DNA of 47,018 bases, from the NCBI GenBank assembly GCA_900175165.2, contig FWWN02000235.1, positions 6,377 to 53,394 on the forward strand. The letters run 5' to 3'. Positions within the stretch are counted from its first letter, which is position 1; each line of letters begins with the position of its first letter. Positions 33,037 through 44,615 of this stretch are shown one piece after another. This DNA is from Rhizomucor pusillus. Lineage: Eukaryota > Mucoromycota > Mucoromycetes > Mucorales > Lichtheimiaceae. The notes beneath the pieces are model-generated. The model was given only the letters and a program-made list of their open reading frames with translations. It searched no databases and was not told the origin of the DNA. A program made the translations under genes and the position numbers.

Positions 33037-34921
33037 ATGCATGTCACGGAACCTCTGCTCCAAAGCGCAGAGAATGGTCTAGAGGATGGACGATCAATCC
33101 TCGACGACAGCTCTACATGTACTTCACAACACCACACAACGCCCTCAGCTCTGACTGATCCAGCACCGCCTATACTGTATGGACCTGCAACGTTTCATCT
33201 GCATCATCAAAAATCGAATGATAAGAATCCACTGGGCATCCGCCTACGAAAAACTCACCGGCCGTCACGGATACGACGGTCGCGGATAGAAGCATTGCAG
33301 CTGGTTGTATTTGGCTTGATATCCACCGCTGTATCCTGGGCGCTCTTGGCACTCGTTACAGCAATCGCAATTTTCCATACGTGGCGACGGCAGCAGCAGC
33401 AGCAACAATCGCAGATGCAGTCTGAACCCGAGGAGGATGAAACTTGTCCCCATGAGATCATTACGCAGGACGAGGCATACTATGTAAAGCGATGGGGTTA
33501 TCAATGCGAGAGTTACGAGGTAGTGACGCCCGATGGATACATCATTCATATGCATCGTGTCAGCAAAAAAGGAATGGACGACAGCAGACATCAAGGTGTG
33601 TAGTTGATATGTTTGAAAGTTGTTTTATACAGTGCGTAGGAACTCACTTACGTGTCAAATAACGATGGTATGCATAGCAGACGGATCTCCACTTCCACCT
33701 GTTCTACTCGGCCACGGACTCTTCCAATGCTCAGGCGACTTTGTACTAAATGAAGAAAACTCGCTGGCCTTTGCGCTTGTAGAACAAGGTTACGATGTCT
33801 GGATGGGAAATACGCGTGCGACATCCACTCTTGACCATGTCTCGCTGTCGCACAAGGATCCGGAATACTGGGCATGGGGGCTCAAAGAGCTAAGTTTGCA
33901 CGACCTGGTGTGCGCGCTAGATTTCGTTGGCAAGCAAACCGGATTCAACAAGGTACATAGTACATCCATGCTTTGCAAAGTATAGTATGAGTGAGTGTAG
34001 ATGATTATCTCATGCATCGCCCGTCGCGATTAGGTAGCATACATTGGGCATTCGCAGGGCAATGCACAGGCATTTATTGCGTTAAAGTTACGACCTGAAG
34101 TAGCAGCTAAATTCAGCTGTTTCATTGCATTGGCGCCAGCTGTGTTTTCGGGGACGTTAGTGAGGTAAATTGCATGACAAATTATCGTGAAGAGCCTCCG
34201 CAGTTTGTAATTGACCGAGATATCTTTACAGCAAATTCCCTCTGAAGCAACTGATTGGCATGAATCAAAGAATGTACAGACTGATCTTTGGTAAAAATAG
34301 GAGAGATAAAAAGCTCTGCATAGCACCTGCATATACTGATTTCATTTCTATCATTTGCTTCTATGTAAAACAGGAACAAGTGGGTTTCTACCTATCATGT
34401 CGATTGCACAGAAACTATGCAATCCTGCTATTTTTTCTCAGCTTGCGTACTCGATGTTCTCGTATTTGTTCGCATGGTGGGACACGCATTGGCTGTCGCG
34501 CAGAAAAGTCAAATATTTCCAGTTCACGCCGCGGCCAGTCTCTGCGCAACTCATTGCCGACTGGTTGGAAGGATGGGGAAAGCAAGGAGTATGCAAGTAT
34601 GTGACGGAGCCAATGTGCTTTTCGACGGACAACGACGAAGCAGCGGCAAGCAAGACCAGGAACAAGATTCCATTTGCGGCGTTTTACGGAACGGAAGACT
34701 TCCTCGTCGACGGCGACTGCTTCATCGCTACATTTGATGATGAGGATCAATGTATAATGGATGGATGCAGGACAAGTCATTTGTTTCCAATGTTGAATCT
34801 GGTCCATGTGGGCCGGATTCCCGGATACGAGCATATGGATACAATTTGGGCCCACGATAATCATGTTACTACATATCCCGGCATATTCAAAGTGCTATCC
34901 CTTGCCAATTGGCAGGATTAG
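33037..34921 (+). CDS. Membrane-anchored acid-lipase/steryl-ester-hydrolase-like enzyme
   Basis: Five exons (33037-33595, 33678-33952, 34034-34164, 34232-34290, 34374-34921) give 523 residues. The family (Tgl1/Yeh1/Yeh2 of yeast, lysosomal acid lipases of animals) hydrolyses steryl esters and triacylglycerols at lipid droplets or membranes. A membrane helix lies at about 86-114. The ab-hydro-lipase entry region follows (EIITQDEAYYVKRWGYQCESYEVVTPDGY), then PPVLLGHGLFQCSGDFVLN and GYDVWMGNTRA. The nucleophile elbow is GHSQG (Ser285); the acid is probably Asp450 in FYGTEDFL and the base His495 in GYEHMD. I chose the second in-frame ATG because of the pyrimidine-rich leader before it; 32947 is the alternative. 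The first intron has a weak GTGTGT donor and a TAGCAG tandem acceptor, so Ala may be optional there. Confidence 0.9.
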
Positions 34922-35382
34922 ATCAAGATATCTACTAGCCTACTAAATGTTCATCGTTTTTCTTGCCACTTTTCGACCGACAGCGAGGTCGCACACGCTG
35001 TAGTTTGACACAGAATCATGTGAAAATTGAGGTTGCATGCGAACGTTGCACAGGAACATCCTCACGCAAAAGACTATACTTGATGGGACCAGGTTCCCTG
35101 TCAACCCGATTACGAAGATATTGTAGATTCTAGCAAAATGGGGTGTAGAAAAGATAGAAATGTGGAGGGAATGCTGTCGCGCTTTTCGACGACGTAGCCA
35201 TCGGAGCCGCTTGAAAGCAAAGTACCATCCAATCTACTTTGACTCTAAAAGCAAAAGCAAGCAAACAATAACAACGACGGTGATAATGAACGGGGTGAAG
35301 TTTGCCATTGGCACTTTCCTCTTCAAAGAAACCAAGTGCAACCGATCTCTTCTTTCCCTTTCTTCTCTTTCCTTGAACTTGT
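34922..35382. other. Spacer between lipase and TMEM135-like genes
   Basis: Both flanking genes are on the plus strand. The end is a C/T-rich leader (about 35340-35375) of the TMEM135-like gene. No gene or repeat is seen. Confidence 0.5.
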
Positions 35383-37086
35383 ATGGGATCTGACGCCACC
35401 AAACCCAACAATAAACTCGCGGCAGTGCTGACGAAGTTTCCCCCGGAACTGCGTCCAGCTGTCCTGACCGCCATTCGCGTCTTTGTCTTGGGATGGTCTG
35501 TTACAACTGCTCCAGCTACATTGTCCATCCTCATCACGGCGCTCATCAAGGCCGTCAAGAAACCTTCATCTCTGCCGCACGTTGCAAGCAAGGCGTTCTT
35601 AAGGGACCTGCCTAGCCAGCTGCAGCGCAGTGTTCTTCAGAACGGATTACCGTATTTATTAGCCGGTGCTTTTGCAGGCCACCGTTTCCTGGCATATGCG
35701 ATCAAAAAGCAGCAGCAGCAGCAACAGCAACGTTCTTCTTCTTCAAATGAGAAAGAAAACGAAGACAAAAATATGGATCCGCGCGTGAATGTGTTTCTCA
35801 CTGCAGCGCTCGCCATGATCGCCGTTCGACGTGCTTTTCCACGTACCAAGACTTTGGATTTCACATTTTTTGCGCTTGTGCGCGCATTAGACGTTGTTGC
35901 TCACAGAGCCTACAGTTCACCTGTTGCCCGGCAATATCTGCCAGACTGGAGCTTGGAATACGGCAGTGTGATCGTGTTTACATTGGCATGCACGGAGATT
36001 ATGTTTGCATGGTTCTTTGCACCGCAACGCCTACCAAGGTAAAAAAAAATGATTGTCTGATCATCAGTGAAAGGAAGCCCTTTTTCCACGGGATAATTAA
36101 CGGATAGCTTTTTATCTAAATTTTCAGATCGTATTCCATGTGGATTACAAAAATGTCTGAAATGGACGAACGACTCCTGATAGCTCTGCGTGCTATCAGG
36201 GACGGCAAATGGATTTACGGAGTATGTACTCTTTAACCTTTATTCTCATTGTCAAGATATACTGAGAGCAATGCTTTTAGAAAGATACTGGTATCCAAGA
36301 TTTGCTTGGCGGTCTCTGTGAAGATTTGGGTCTTCCAAGAGAATTGGGCGACCCACTCATTGGCCGCATTCCTTGCCTCGTGGTACATCAAGGCCAGCCA
36401 TATGGATGCGAAGTCCACTCAATCACTCGATTCATTAGAGGTTTCATCAAAGTCTTCCCGGTAAGCAGACCTGCAAAGTGATGATTGCTTTGGAATAGCA
36501 GGCTAACTTCTTTCTCAAACAGCTATATTTTGCCGTTCACTTTGCACCGCGTCTTCTTTTCCGTACATCCAGCGTGCTCAACAACCCTTCAACGCAACTG
36601 TTTCATACCCTAAAGTCAACAATGCGATCTTCTGCATTCTTAGCATCCTTTATTGCCATTATTTGGTACGCTATTTGTTTGACACGAACGCGAATCGGAC
36701 ACCAGTTGCTTGGCATGGATCAAACGCGGTTGGATAATACATTAGCACCATTTATCGGCTGCGCACTATGCGGTCTCTCGTTGTTGATCGAGAGCAGGCA
36801 TCGACGGGGTGAAATGGCCCTTTACGTCGTCCCAAGAGCACTGTACTCTTTAACAGAACGCGTCCTGGGACCTTATCAACGTGGCCGATGGTGGGAGCCG
36901 GTCGCCGCCGAAGCAGCAGAAACTCTCGTGTTTGCCTCGTCCATCACTGTCGTTCTCGATGCCATGTTCAAGGATCAATCCACCGTTCGCTCGTCTGTCC
37001 GCAGTTTACTGTCTTGGATCCTCAAAGATGAGCTCAAAGCGAATGAACAAGAACAACAGCAACAAAACGGAAAACCTTCTTGCTAA
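35383..37086 (+). CDS. TMEM135-like multi-pass membrane protein
   Basis: Four exons (35383-36038, 36128-36221, 36281-36460, 36523-37086) give 497 residues. Landmarks recalling the TMEM135 family are the N-terminal hydrophobic block FVLGWSVTTAPATLSILITAL, the half-way motif LACTEIMFAWFFAPQRLPRSY followed by MSEMDERL, and late in the protein DNTLAPFIGCALCGLSLLIE with RRGEMALYVVPRALYSL. TMEM135 acts on peroxisomes and mitochondria in animals (lipid and organelle dynamics); the role in fungi is not established and is inferred here. A polyglutamine tract (about 110-116) encoded by CAG/CAA lies in a cytosolic-looking Lys/Glu-rich loop. The tail is again Gln-rich. Introns are 59-89 nt, one with a CTAAC branch site. 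Confidence 0.82.
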
Positions 37087-37955
37087 ATGCATTCTTGCTA
37101 ACACTCTATCCCATATACTTTATACCAACTATAATGATAGTTTTTAGCATCCTACACCCTCTTTTTTTCGTGTTCTATAGTAACCATATCTTAGAACATA
37201 AAGTGCAATATGTTACCATTGTAACAGCTTGACCAACGCTAACTATTTACAAAGAATGTTTACATCCAAGTATCAATGAGTCCTTTTTAGTGATCAACGG
37301 GGTCATTGTTACATTTTGTTATATCTTTGTGGTGCTCATACTGTGCCATGGCTAGATGACTTTAGATGATTTCTGGAATATCACCGGTTTAACCTGGTAG
37401 AACAAGGACTGGGCAAAACGCACAATACTTGAATTGGCATCTGAAATATGACTAATAGAAATGCAGATAAAGGAAGACTTTACTGTTGTTTAAAGCTTAA
37501 TCTTAAACCCAGATTTCAAAACGATTGGTGCCTGAAAACCCTGAACCCACTGCTGTGATATCCAAGTCAAGATGAATTGCTATGGTTCGGTTCGCTATGT
37601 TTCAAACATGTGAGGTCAACAGAAAAGAGTAGATCACATCGGAACAAAGTTTCTTAAATGATTGTAGAGCAAAAGGTAATAATATATACTTTATTTGCGA
37701 ATTCTGTACATGCCTCGATTATTTCTTTTGCTTCGAAAGAAGAACACCGAAAGGAAAAAAGAAAAGAAGATATGATGAATGAAAAGAGAGAGCCAAAATG
37801 TTTTTAAGGATGAAAGAGATGAAATGGAGCATATAGGAGAGAAGAGAGAAGGAGATGTTTCGATTGGGGGGGGGGACACCATGCAAATGTTGATATCGGG
37901 AAATTTGTTGTGATTGGTAAAGAGCACAGTGCATTAGAAAGGGGAGAAAAGATGT
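37087..37955. other. Convergent 3' region between TMEM135-like and aldo-keto reductase genes
   Basis: It holds the two 3' flanks and no supported gene. A run of ten G lies at 37866-37875, inside purine-rich sequence that is the reductase 3' untranslated region on the minus strand. Confidence 0.5.
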
Positions 37956-38998
37956 TTAGAGGAAGATAGGAAGGTCCCAGCCCTTGATAAGAGGATCGTT
38001 GAATCGAAGACCCATATCGAGCTTGTTGATGGCTTGAATATCTTCCTCATCCATCTTCCAGTTGAGAGAATCGAGGTTGGACTTCATGCGCTCGATGCTC
38101 ATGCTCTTGGGGACAACGCCGACGTTGCGCTCAAGTGACCACCGAAGAGCAACTTGTGCCTCAGGACGGTTGTATTTGGCAGCGATTTCCTTGATAACCG
38201 GATTGTCGAAAAGTGACTCGGCAGCCTTGGCATGTTTGAGACCACCGGCTGCAAAAGAGGCAGGACCGAATGAAGAGTAAGCAGTGACAGCGATGCCTTG
38301 CTTCTGGACCCACTTGACATATGTCTGCTGTTGCAAGTATGGGTGAAGTTCGATTTGCAAGAGGGCAGGAGGAATGTTGCAATAGCTCAACAAGTCCATC
38401 AAGAGCTGGGCATTAAAGTTGGATACACCAATGTTGCGAGCCAAACCAGCTTCCACGCAGGCTTCCATGGCTGCCCAGCATTCGTGCATGGGAGCACGGG
38501 CACGGGTAACTTGAGCCTTGCCAGGTTGAGTCCAGCCAGGAGGGTACTTGACATCAAATGGCACATATTCCAATGCAATAGGGACTAGAGATAAATAATT
38601 ACCAATTAGTAAATTTGATCCCGTAGATCTAGTCGTAAACAAATAAAAATAAACTTACAATGAACAAGGAACATGTCAACGTAGTCAAGACCAAGATCGT
38701 TGAGACTGCGTTCAAGTGCGGGACGAACGTGATCCTTGCCGTGGTAAGTGCTCCAGAGCTTGGTGATGACGAACAACTCTTCACGCTTGACAATGCCATC
38801 TGCAATTGCCCGGCGAATACCTTCACCGACTTCCTTTTCATTGTGGTAGTTGGATCCGCAATCCAAAAGACGGTAGCCAACCTTGATAGCATTGTAGATC
38901 ACTTCAGGAGTTTGTTCGAGTGGGATCTTGGCGCATCCAAATCCAATTAGAGGCATACGATCGCCGGAAGGGTTGAGGGTAACGTATTCGATGGTCAT
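37956..38998 (-). CDS. Aldo-keto reductase, xylose-reductase type
   Basis: Two exons (38998-38659, 38584-37956) give 322 residues, the usual length of fungal D-xylose reductases. These NAD(P)H enzymes reduce aldoses such as xylose to alditols in the cytosol. The tetrad is complete: Asp46, Tyr51, Lys80 and His113 (in LLDCGSNYHNEKEVGEG, ITKLW and FLVH). The cofactor site reads VVPKSMSIERMKSNLD, where most relatives have IPKS; the Lys and Arg that favour the phosphate of NADPH are present. FPIALEYVPFD...YPPGW is typical of xylose reductases. Splicing (phase 1) restores FLVHFPIAL across the junction. A clear TATA box stands upstream. Other aldehydes could be the true substrate. Confidence 0.93.
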
Positions 38999-39983
38999 TG
39001 TTTCTTTGTCAAGTGTGTAGAGAAGAGAGATTAAAGAGAAGAAGTACAGAATCCAGAATGTCTCAGAAGGGTTGACCTTTTATACTCGTCAGATTTGGCT
39101 GGTCTCGGAAGGGTTGGGTTCGCTTAATCTTTTGACGTCGTCATGGGAGTCATATCAGGCAATCACTGTAAGATCAGTTTCCCTTTTCAAACTGTCCTCC
39201 CCTGCGACACTCTGTCATGCGCCCACAATTGATGGATTAAGGCAGATAAGCTTTGCACCCTTTCATTCCAGGTACCTCACACACACTCTCGTTTTACCCA
39301 CACGAGCCCGCTTTGCTCCATGTTGTTATCGATCAAACAGCAGCACATGCACTCACGCACCATACACTGGAAACTAATCGAAAATTTCGAAATTTTAGCC
39401 AGCACACTTGTCTTCCCCCCCGCCCGCAACAATGTGACAAAGTTTGTACCTCAAACAAAGTTTCTGCCTTCCCACAAATCTCTGAAATCTACAGCCAATA
39501 TCTTCTGCTGCCAGGCGTACCAGATCCCGGTCTTGCTGCCCGCCTGCGTTGCTATCGACATATCATCCAAGAATAAGATTTCCCCCACTTTGAACAAACG
39601 GACACCCACAGCTGAGTTTCATTTTCACAGACGTTTTGTCCGGCATCAGTCCGGGCAGACGACCACTCTGTCCGGCAAGAGATAGCCGGCATAAATTCTA
39701 CCTCTTTCGCTTGTACACAGTGATAGAACTTTTGTTGGCTGTGGCAGCACAAGCAAATTTCTGTATGTAATCCGATTTTTTTATTTTCTACCTTATCTTG
39801 TTACATCTGCAAACCAAAACTCAACTCCCTCCCACAATTTCAGATTAGTGGTGGAGACAAAGTAATTTCCATGGGTTTCGCATTCATTCGATCTCGGAGT
39901 ATAATCCCAGTGGCAAAGAGGTACTTGACCTGAACCCATCAGAGACCTTATCGATAAGTGGGTGGACGGGGCAAAGCCAAACA
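38999..39983. other. Upstream region of the aldo-keto reductase gene
   Basis: It contains the reductase promoter (TATA box at 39076-39084) and then about 0.9 kb without a supported gene. The far end borders the relic gene at 39984. Confidence 0.5.
39076..39084 (-). promoter_or_regulatory. TATA box of the aldo-keto reductase gene
   Basis: The minus strand reads TATAAAAGG, about 80 bp before the start codon at 38998. It is the best-formed TATA box in the window. Confidence 0.6.
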
Positions 39984-40827
39984 TCACCAACCTACTTTTG
40001 ATATGCAAAGATAACCAGTATATTGGCCCCCACCCAAATCGGGGAGACGGATGATCCCTTTGTCGTCACCGCCAGCTTTCCATCCCTCAGAGGAGGCAGA
40101 ACTTCACGTGTATGTTGCCACAGTCTGCGTACATCGTGCACTGAGATCTAGGGATTCCAGCGCATCGATGGGAATCTTCCGTATTTGGGAAGAGACGCGC
40201 GCGGTGATGGTGCCCCCCATATCGATGGACAGGGTTTTCTGTCTGGCTTGAGAAATCGTATCTATCTTCAGGGTCACAAGAAATAATATGGGGGTTCACA
40301 AAGGTATTATTATCTGAAGTTTCGATGAGGCTTCCATCGCGGAGTTCCAACGAGTATCGGATCGTTGCCAAGTACGTAGGCATTTTGGCATTGTCGCCAT
40401 TTCTACAGACGTAATTGGGCGCCGCTTGCCAATGACCGCAGAGATCCGATGAGATGATGTCTGCACGGACCTACCCGCTAGTGTCTTTGCTAGTGTAGAT
40501 CAGTTTGGAACGCGATAGAAAACCCCATTCTCTCGCTGCTGATGTGCCAGCCAGCAACGCGCTTTGCTGCTCCATATCAGGTCCACCACTGATTGGAACG
40601 TCCCCGTGAGTTTGTACCTGATGACAATGACGAAACAGATTCCACTTTTGGATATCCATCAGCTCATCGTGTGCAGCACGCCATTTACAGTCAGTGTCCC
40701 CTTTTGCTGGATAGAGTGGCGCCTTTGTTTTTGCATAACGACGCTTCTTCTCAGCTGATTTAGCACTAATTTTGCCAAAATCGGTACCGTAATAGGTACG
40801 TCAATTTCGGTACTTATCAACGCCCAT
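39984..40827 (-). pseudogene. Decayed protein gene of unknown family
   Basis: From an ATG at 40827, with a TATAAAT stretch about 35 bp upstream, one frame runs for about 205 codons with only two stops: TGA at 40803-40801 and TAG at 40473-40471. The stretches between them are 109 and over 80 codons. At a run of six C (plus strand, 40213-40218) the protein-like text moves to another frame and continues to TGA 40106, then for about 40 more codons to TGA 39986. Composition is that of a normal soluble protein: basic near the start (SAEKKRRYAKTKAPLYPAKG), then WNLFRHCHQVQTHGDVP, later strand-like YLATIRYSLELRDGSLIET. I do not recognise the family. No intron explains the stops. Confidence 0.55.
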
Positions 40828-41657
40828 ATCTCTCTCACTCCTCCCTTTCTCCACAGCGAAATTTATACGTAGCTTGAAAATTCCCAGGCTGCCCCATCAT
40901 CATCATTTTTCTTGTGTAATCAAAGTTCGTCTGGTTCCGCAGACAGGGATGTCCGGGAGATAAACTTTAACGGGTTCACCGGCATTCCCGAAGATACCAT
41001 CACTACATCAAGGGTCCAAGAAGAAGAGCATTTTAGACCTTGCCTGGTTGTATAAGAAAAAACTCCTGGACATCATAACTCAAGCAAAGTTGAAAAGATG
41101 TATGTATAATCATATTGGCTGACAATAAAAAAAGAACGTGGCCTACGCCTGCTACACATTATCATCGTGTCGAACATAGTTTCGAACGTGTTTTGACATC
41201 ATTGCTTCATTGTCAAGTTGGATGAGAGGTCTTCATCATGCGAAATGACTAAAAAAGAATACTGTAAATGATCACCTCTATATATAATGTGTGATGGCAT
41301 TTTCCTTCAAACTTTGCAACGTATCTAAATAGTTGCTCATAGCTTTCAAAATTATTCACCTTGTAAATCGACAATGGATTCCAGATACGGAATATCCCTG
41401 AAATCGTGCGATGGCTAAAATGACTTTAAGCCATAATGCTTCCAGGTGTTTCCCTTGAGAAATGGAGCTGATGCAGCTACGTCGATTTATACGTCCAATG
41501 TGATAAATACAGATTGTTATCCTTCAGACCTAATATTTTATTTGTGTGGAAATGGTAACGGGTCTTGCTTCTATAAGTTGTTCGCCAAGGCTTGCTTAAA
41601 AACTTCGGATCTTCCCCCTCATTGTCCGTCGGTGTTCGAGAACAAGTCGAATACCTG
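40828..41657. other. AT-rich intergenic region
   Basis: No supported gene. A plus-strand open frame at 41446-41682 has a cysteine-spaced translation (NTDCYPSDLIFYLCGNGNGSC) but no ATG and no splice-compatible first exon. It may be a relic. Confidence 0.4.
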
Positions 41658-42092
41658 TTATTTTACATCTTTTATGCGATAAACATGATCGTAGCCTTGG
41701 AAATATGATATAATATGCGCGGGCATATCGTCTTGCGCATTCCTAAAAAAGTTCGCTGCCAGCCACTTGAAAAGGCAATGTCGCTTTTCTTTCCTTGTTC
41801 TAAGGCATTCGCTGGCTTTATTTTCCAACACTGAGTCTGGCCATTGTTTACCACCATTTTTAGCGAACCCGTTACCAGCGATTTGGATTTCAGATTCTTG
41901 TTCCTGGAATCCGCGCAACAGCGCTCGGCGATCTGTAAACACTAATTGGTTGTCTTGGCCGCTTGTTTCAAAATCATTTGTGCTTTCGGAGCAGCGGTTG
42001 TCATCCCAGCGAGAAAAGAAGGTTATGTATAAACACGCAACTAATAATTGTGCTTTAATGAGGTTATGTAAAAAGGCTTTTTTGTAGTCATG
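41658..42092 (-). pseudogene. Open frame of 144 codons without ATG; possible frameshifted secreted-protein gene
   Basis: The frame is open from 42092 to the stop ending at 41658. Its first residues include a hydrophobic LIKAQLLVACLYITFF that looks like a signal-peptide core, followed by a hydrophilic Asp/Glu/Lys-rich chain with a few cysteines. There is no in-frame ATG. Two ATGs (42100 and 42091) sit just upstream in the next frame, separated only by A and T runs. A single-base indel would explain this, as would an upstream exon. No family is recognised. Confidence 0.3.
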
Positions 42093-42341
42093 CTACGCAT
42101 ATTTTCATGTTTTCCCCGCAACTTGTTTTTTAAAGCCTACTTCGCATTATCCTTGCCAACATTTTCCTTTTTTTCTTCCTTTGTTGTTGTAAACAACCAC
42201 TGGTCCGTTAGACCCAAATGCAAAAATAGGTCACTGAACTCCGTTCGCCTTCATCAAGCACCGTGGGCCTGGGAGCCCAGAAAGAAAAAAAAGACTCAGT
42301 GCTTTCGTCCAGAACTTTTTGTTCCCTTTACAAGCGACCCA

Positions 42342-43614
42342 ATGACATTCCACGATGGTGCGTAGATTCAAGGAACGGACCTGTGTATACATAGTACTTA
42401 CACGAACTGTAGGTCCAAGAACGCGTTTTGGACGGAGAGGTTACAGCAGCAGCAGCAGCAGCGACGGTTGTCGGCCCAGCAACTGCAAAGCCGAATGCAC
42501 ACCGACATGTTCGTCTTCGGAACGATGCATCTTGAACGTCATGACAGAGTGCGGCCAATGTCCTCTATCGCAGTGCGTCAATCTCTCGGCTCTGGGTATC
42601 ACTTCAGCGTCAAACACGAGCAACAACAACGACGGCTCTGGTTCCGGACCGCAAGTAGGGTTAATAGCCGGCTTGACAACCGGTCTGGTCGCTGCAGCTC
42701 TGGTTGTGTTGACCGTCGCCGGTTTCGTGTATCGAAGACGCCGAAAAAGACCCCACACTCAGGAATCGACTGATAAAGAGCAAAACATGGCCATGCCAGC
42801 TACGCCATTGTCACCGCCTCCGGCTGCAGCATTGCCTCTGGAAACCGGCTGGACACAGGTAAAGACGTCCTCCTGCAATATCCTTCTCTAATTTTTAAGG
42901 GGGTTAGATTGTATGCTCACCCGAACATTATTATTATTGATATAGAGCAACCCGTATTCACCTGTACTGCTCGGCCAGTCATCGCTTCAAATTCCTCGCC
43001 TTACCACTTCTCCTCCTACGCCTATTACACCTACTTCGCCGCAAAGTACCTCTATCCGCAGATCATTAAATATCGTGCCCAGCAGCGCTACCACCAACAT
43101 CGACCGTGCTAGCAGCAACGACGCGACTACTAATTTGTACCGATCATCATCAGTACGCGTCGGTAAGTATGATCGCATGCGAGCCAGACGACTCAGTGAA
43201 AATCTCGACGACGACGGTGAGGATGGACCCGTCCAACTTCGACGCGCAGTATCTGTAAAGAAGGGACAGGGCGGTGTAGGGCTCGCAAGATCAACCTCGC
43301 TTCGGTCAGCGCGGTCACCTGAAGAACGTGAAGCAGCGGCTGCCCAGATCACATACGCGAAACCTGTCATGGTGCGGATCAACACTGTCACAAGGAAGGA
43401 AGGTGGCGTGACCCGCAAAGCATCCGTTCGAACAGTCATTTCAGAACGCAACAATGTACCACCGCACGACTCGCTGATATCGAATCCTTCTACATCCGAT
43501 GACCGGTCAGCTCGGCGGTTACGGCAAGAAAGCTGGAACAGTCAGGCAGAAAGCTCGCATTCTTCCATTGGAGATGGAGAAATTACTGTCTTTTGGGACG
43601 GATCTCGTTCCTAG
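42342..43614 (+). CDS. Opy2-like membrane anchor protein
   Basis: Preferred model: exons 42342-42357, 42413-42858 and 42946-43614, giving 376 residues. A short ectodomain holds eight cysteines (25, 30, 34, 38, 44, 52, 55, 60) in the arrangement of the fungal Opy2 family, ending CGQCPLSQC. An acidic/Asn linker, one transmembrane helix (about 87-111, VGLIAGLTTGLVAAALVVLTV) and an RRRRKR stop-transfer follow. The long cytosolic tail is Ser/Pro-rich with basic patches (RKASVRTVISERN). In yeast Opy2 anchors Ste50 and so Ste11 to the membrane in the HOG osmostress MAPK pathway; that role here is inferred. Alternative start: ATG at 42355 reading through the first 55-nt intron (390 residues). No cleavable signal peptide is seen in either form. 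Confidence 0.78.
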
Positions 43615-44615
43615 CATTGTGACAATCGCTTATTGATCGTCATCATCTGCTGATGTACATGTTTATTCTTTTTTTCTTCATCACGAGTTTTCCTTATTCG
43701 AATGTAATTACAACCAATGTAAATGACTCCTTCCAGCCGCTAACAACTAAATCTACCACCACCACCGCTACATCCAACCCCACTTTATCTGCTCGCCTTT
43801 CCTTTCAGATCAACAGATTATAATTTACTTTTTGTATGGCAATAAAACGAGGGCAAAGACCAAGGTAATCTTTACTAGTTTATCTCTTGCAGATCTGCAT
43901 TAATTCCGCGATCAAGTGATCGCGCGGAATGAGAGCCCGGATTGTCATCCAAATGGGTCATTTTACATCACCTCCCTGCTGTTGAAAGAGACATTGATCT
44001 CCGAGGCAGATGTCATGGAACTACAAGTATTTAATGTCTGCTAGTGCCAAGTGATGAATCTTGATGTCCTTCGATAAAGTTGTTAGCCTCTCCCTAAAAC
44101 TTTTACTCTTGTATGCTTCTATCAATATGCTTGGACTGCATTCCATGTATACAATGCAGTCATTTATTTTCTTATTGCTGGCTGAATAGACTTGCGAGCC
44201 TATTTCGGAGACATTTGCAGGTACCTGCATAGCTAAAGGTCCCCGCAAAAATATATGATTTAGGCAAGTCATGTGTCCTTAGTTTGATGTATCGCAGGAG
44301 AGCCACGCAGCATTACATATCGACGAGATGGTGAAGAGCTATGAACTAAATTGGTGTGGAGTCGACAGCGGCCGCTCTTTGCATACATAGACGGACGACC
44401 AAAGACGATGATAACGACGACGACAAGTGCAGTGTTTATGCGATAACGGAGACAGGCTCTATCCACGTACGGAAGAAAGATTCCTCCTCGGAGTATCGTA
44501 TGGTTCTTTCTGTGTTCTCATCCGGCAGCTGCATTTCCTTGTGGATTTTCCATACCGGTCAGCCCCTTCTTCTTCAACGCTTTCACTTTTTATTTTTTTC
44601 CCTACTGCTACACAA
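43615..44615. other. Intergenic region with a GC-rich palindrome
   Basis: It contains the Opy2-like 3' flank and the GH5 promoter. An inverted repeat at 43903-43930 (ATTCCGCGATCA, two bases, then a complementary arm with a 2-nt bulge) stands out in AT-rich DNA. An open frame just before 44616 is probably leader sequence. Confidence 0.45.
43903..43930. repeat. Imperfect inverted repeat (hairpin or dyad)
   Basis: Left arm ATTCCGCGATCA, spacer AG, right arm TGATCGCGCGGAAT. The arms pair except for a 2-nt bulge. It could be a dyad binding site. Confidence 0.6.

Noticed and set aside
41446..41682. Cysteine-containing plus-strand frame resembling a small secreted protein
   Set aside because: No in-frame ATG before the upstream TAA, and no donor in a compatible phase for a first exon.
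44356..44615. Open frame upstream of the GH5 start
   Set aside because: It is in frame with, or overlaps, the leader but is Ser/Asp-rich without motifs. The ATG at 44616 directly precedes conserved GH5_12-like sequence.
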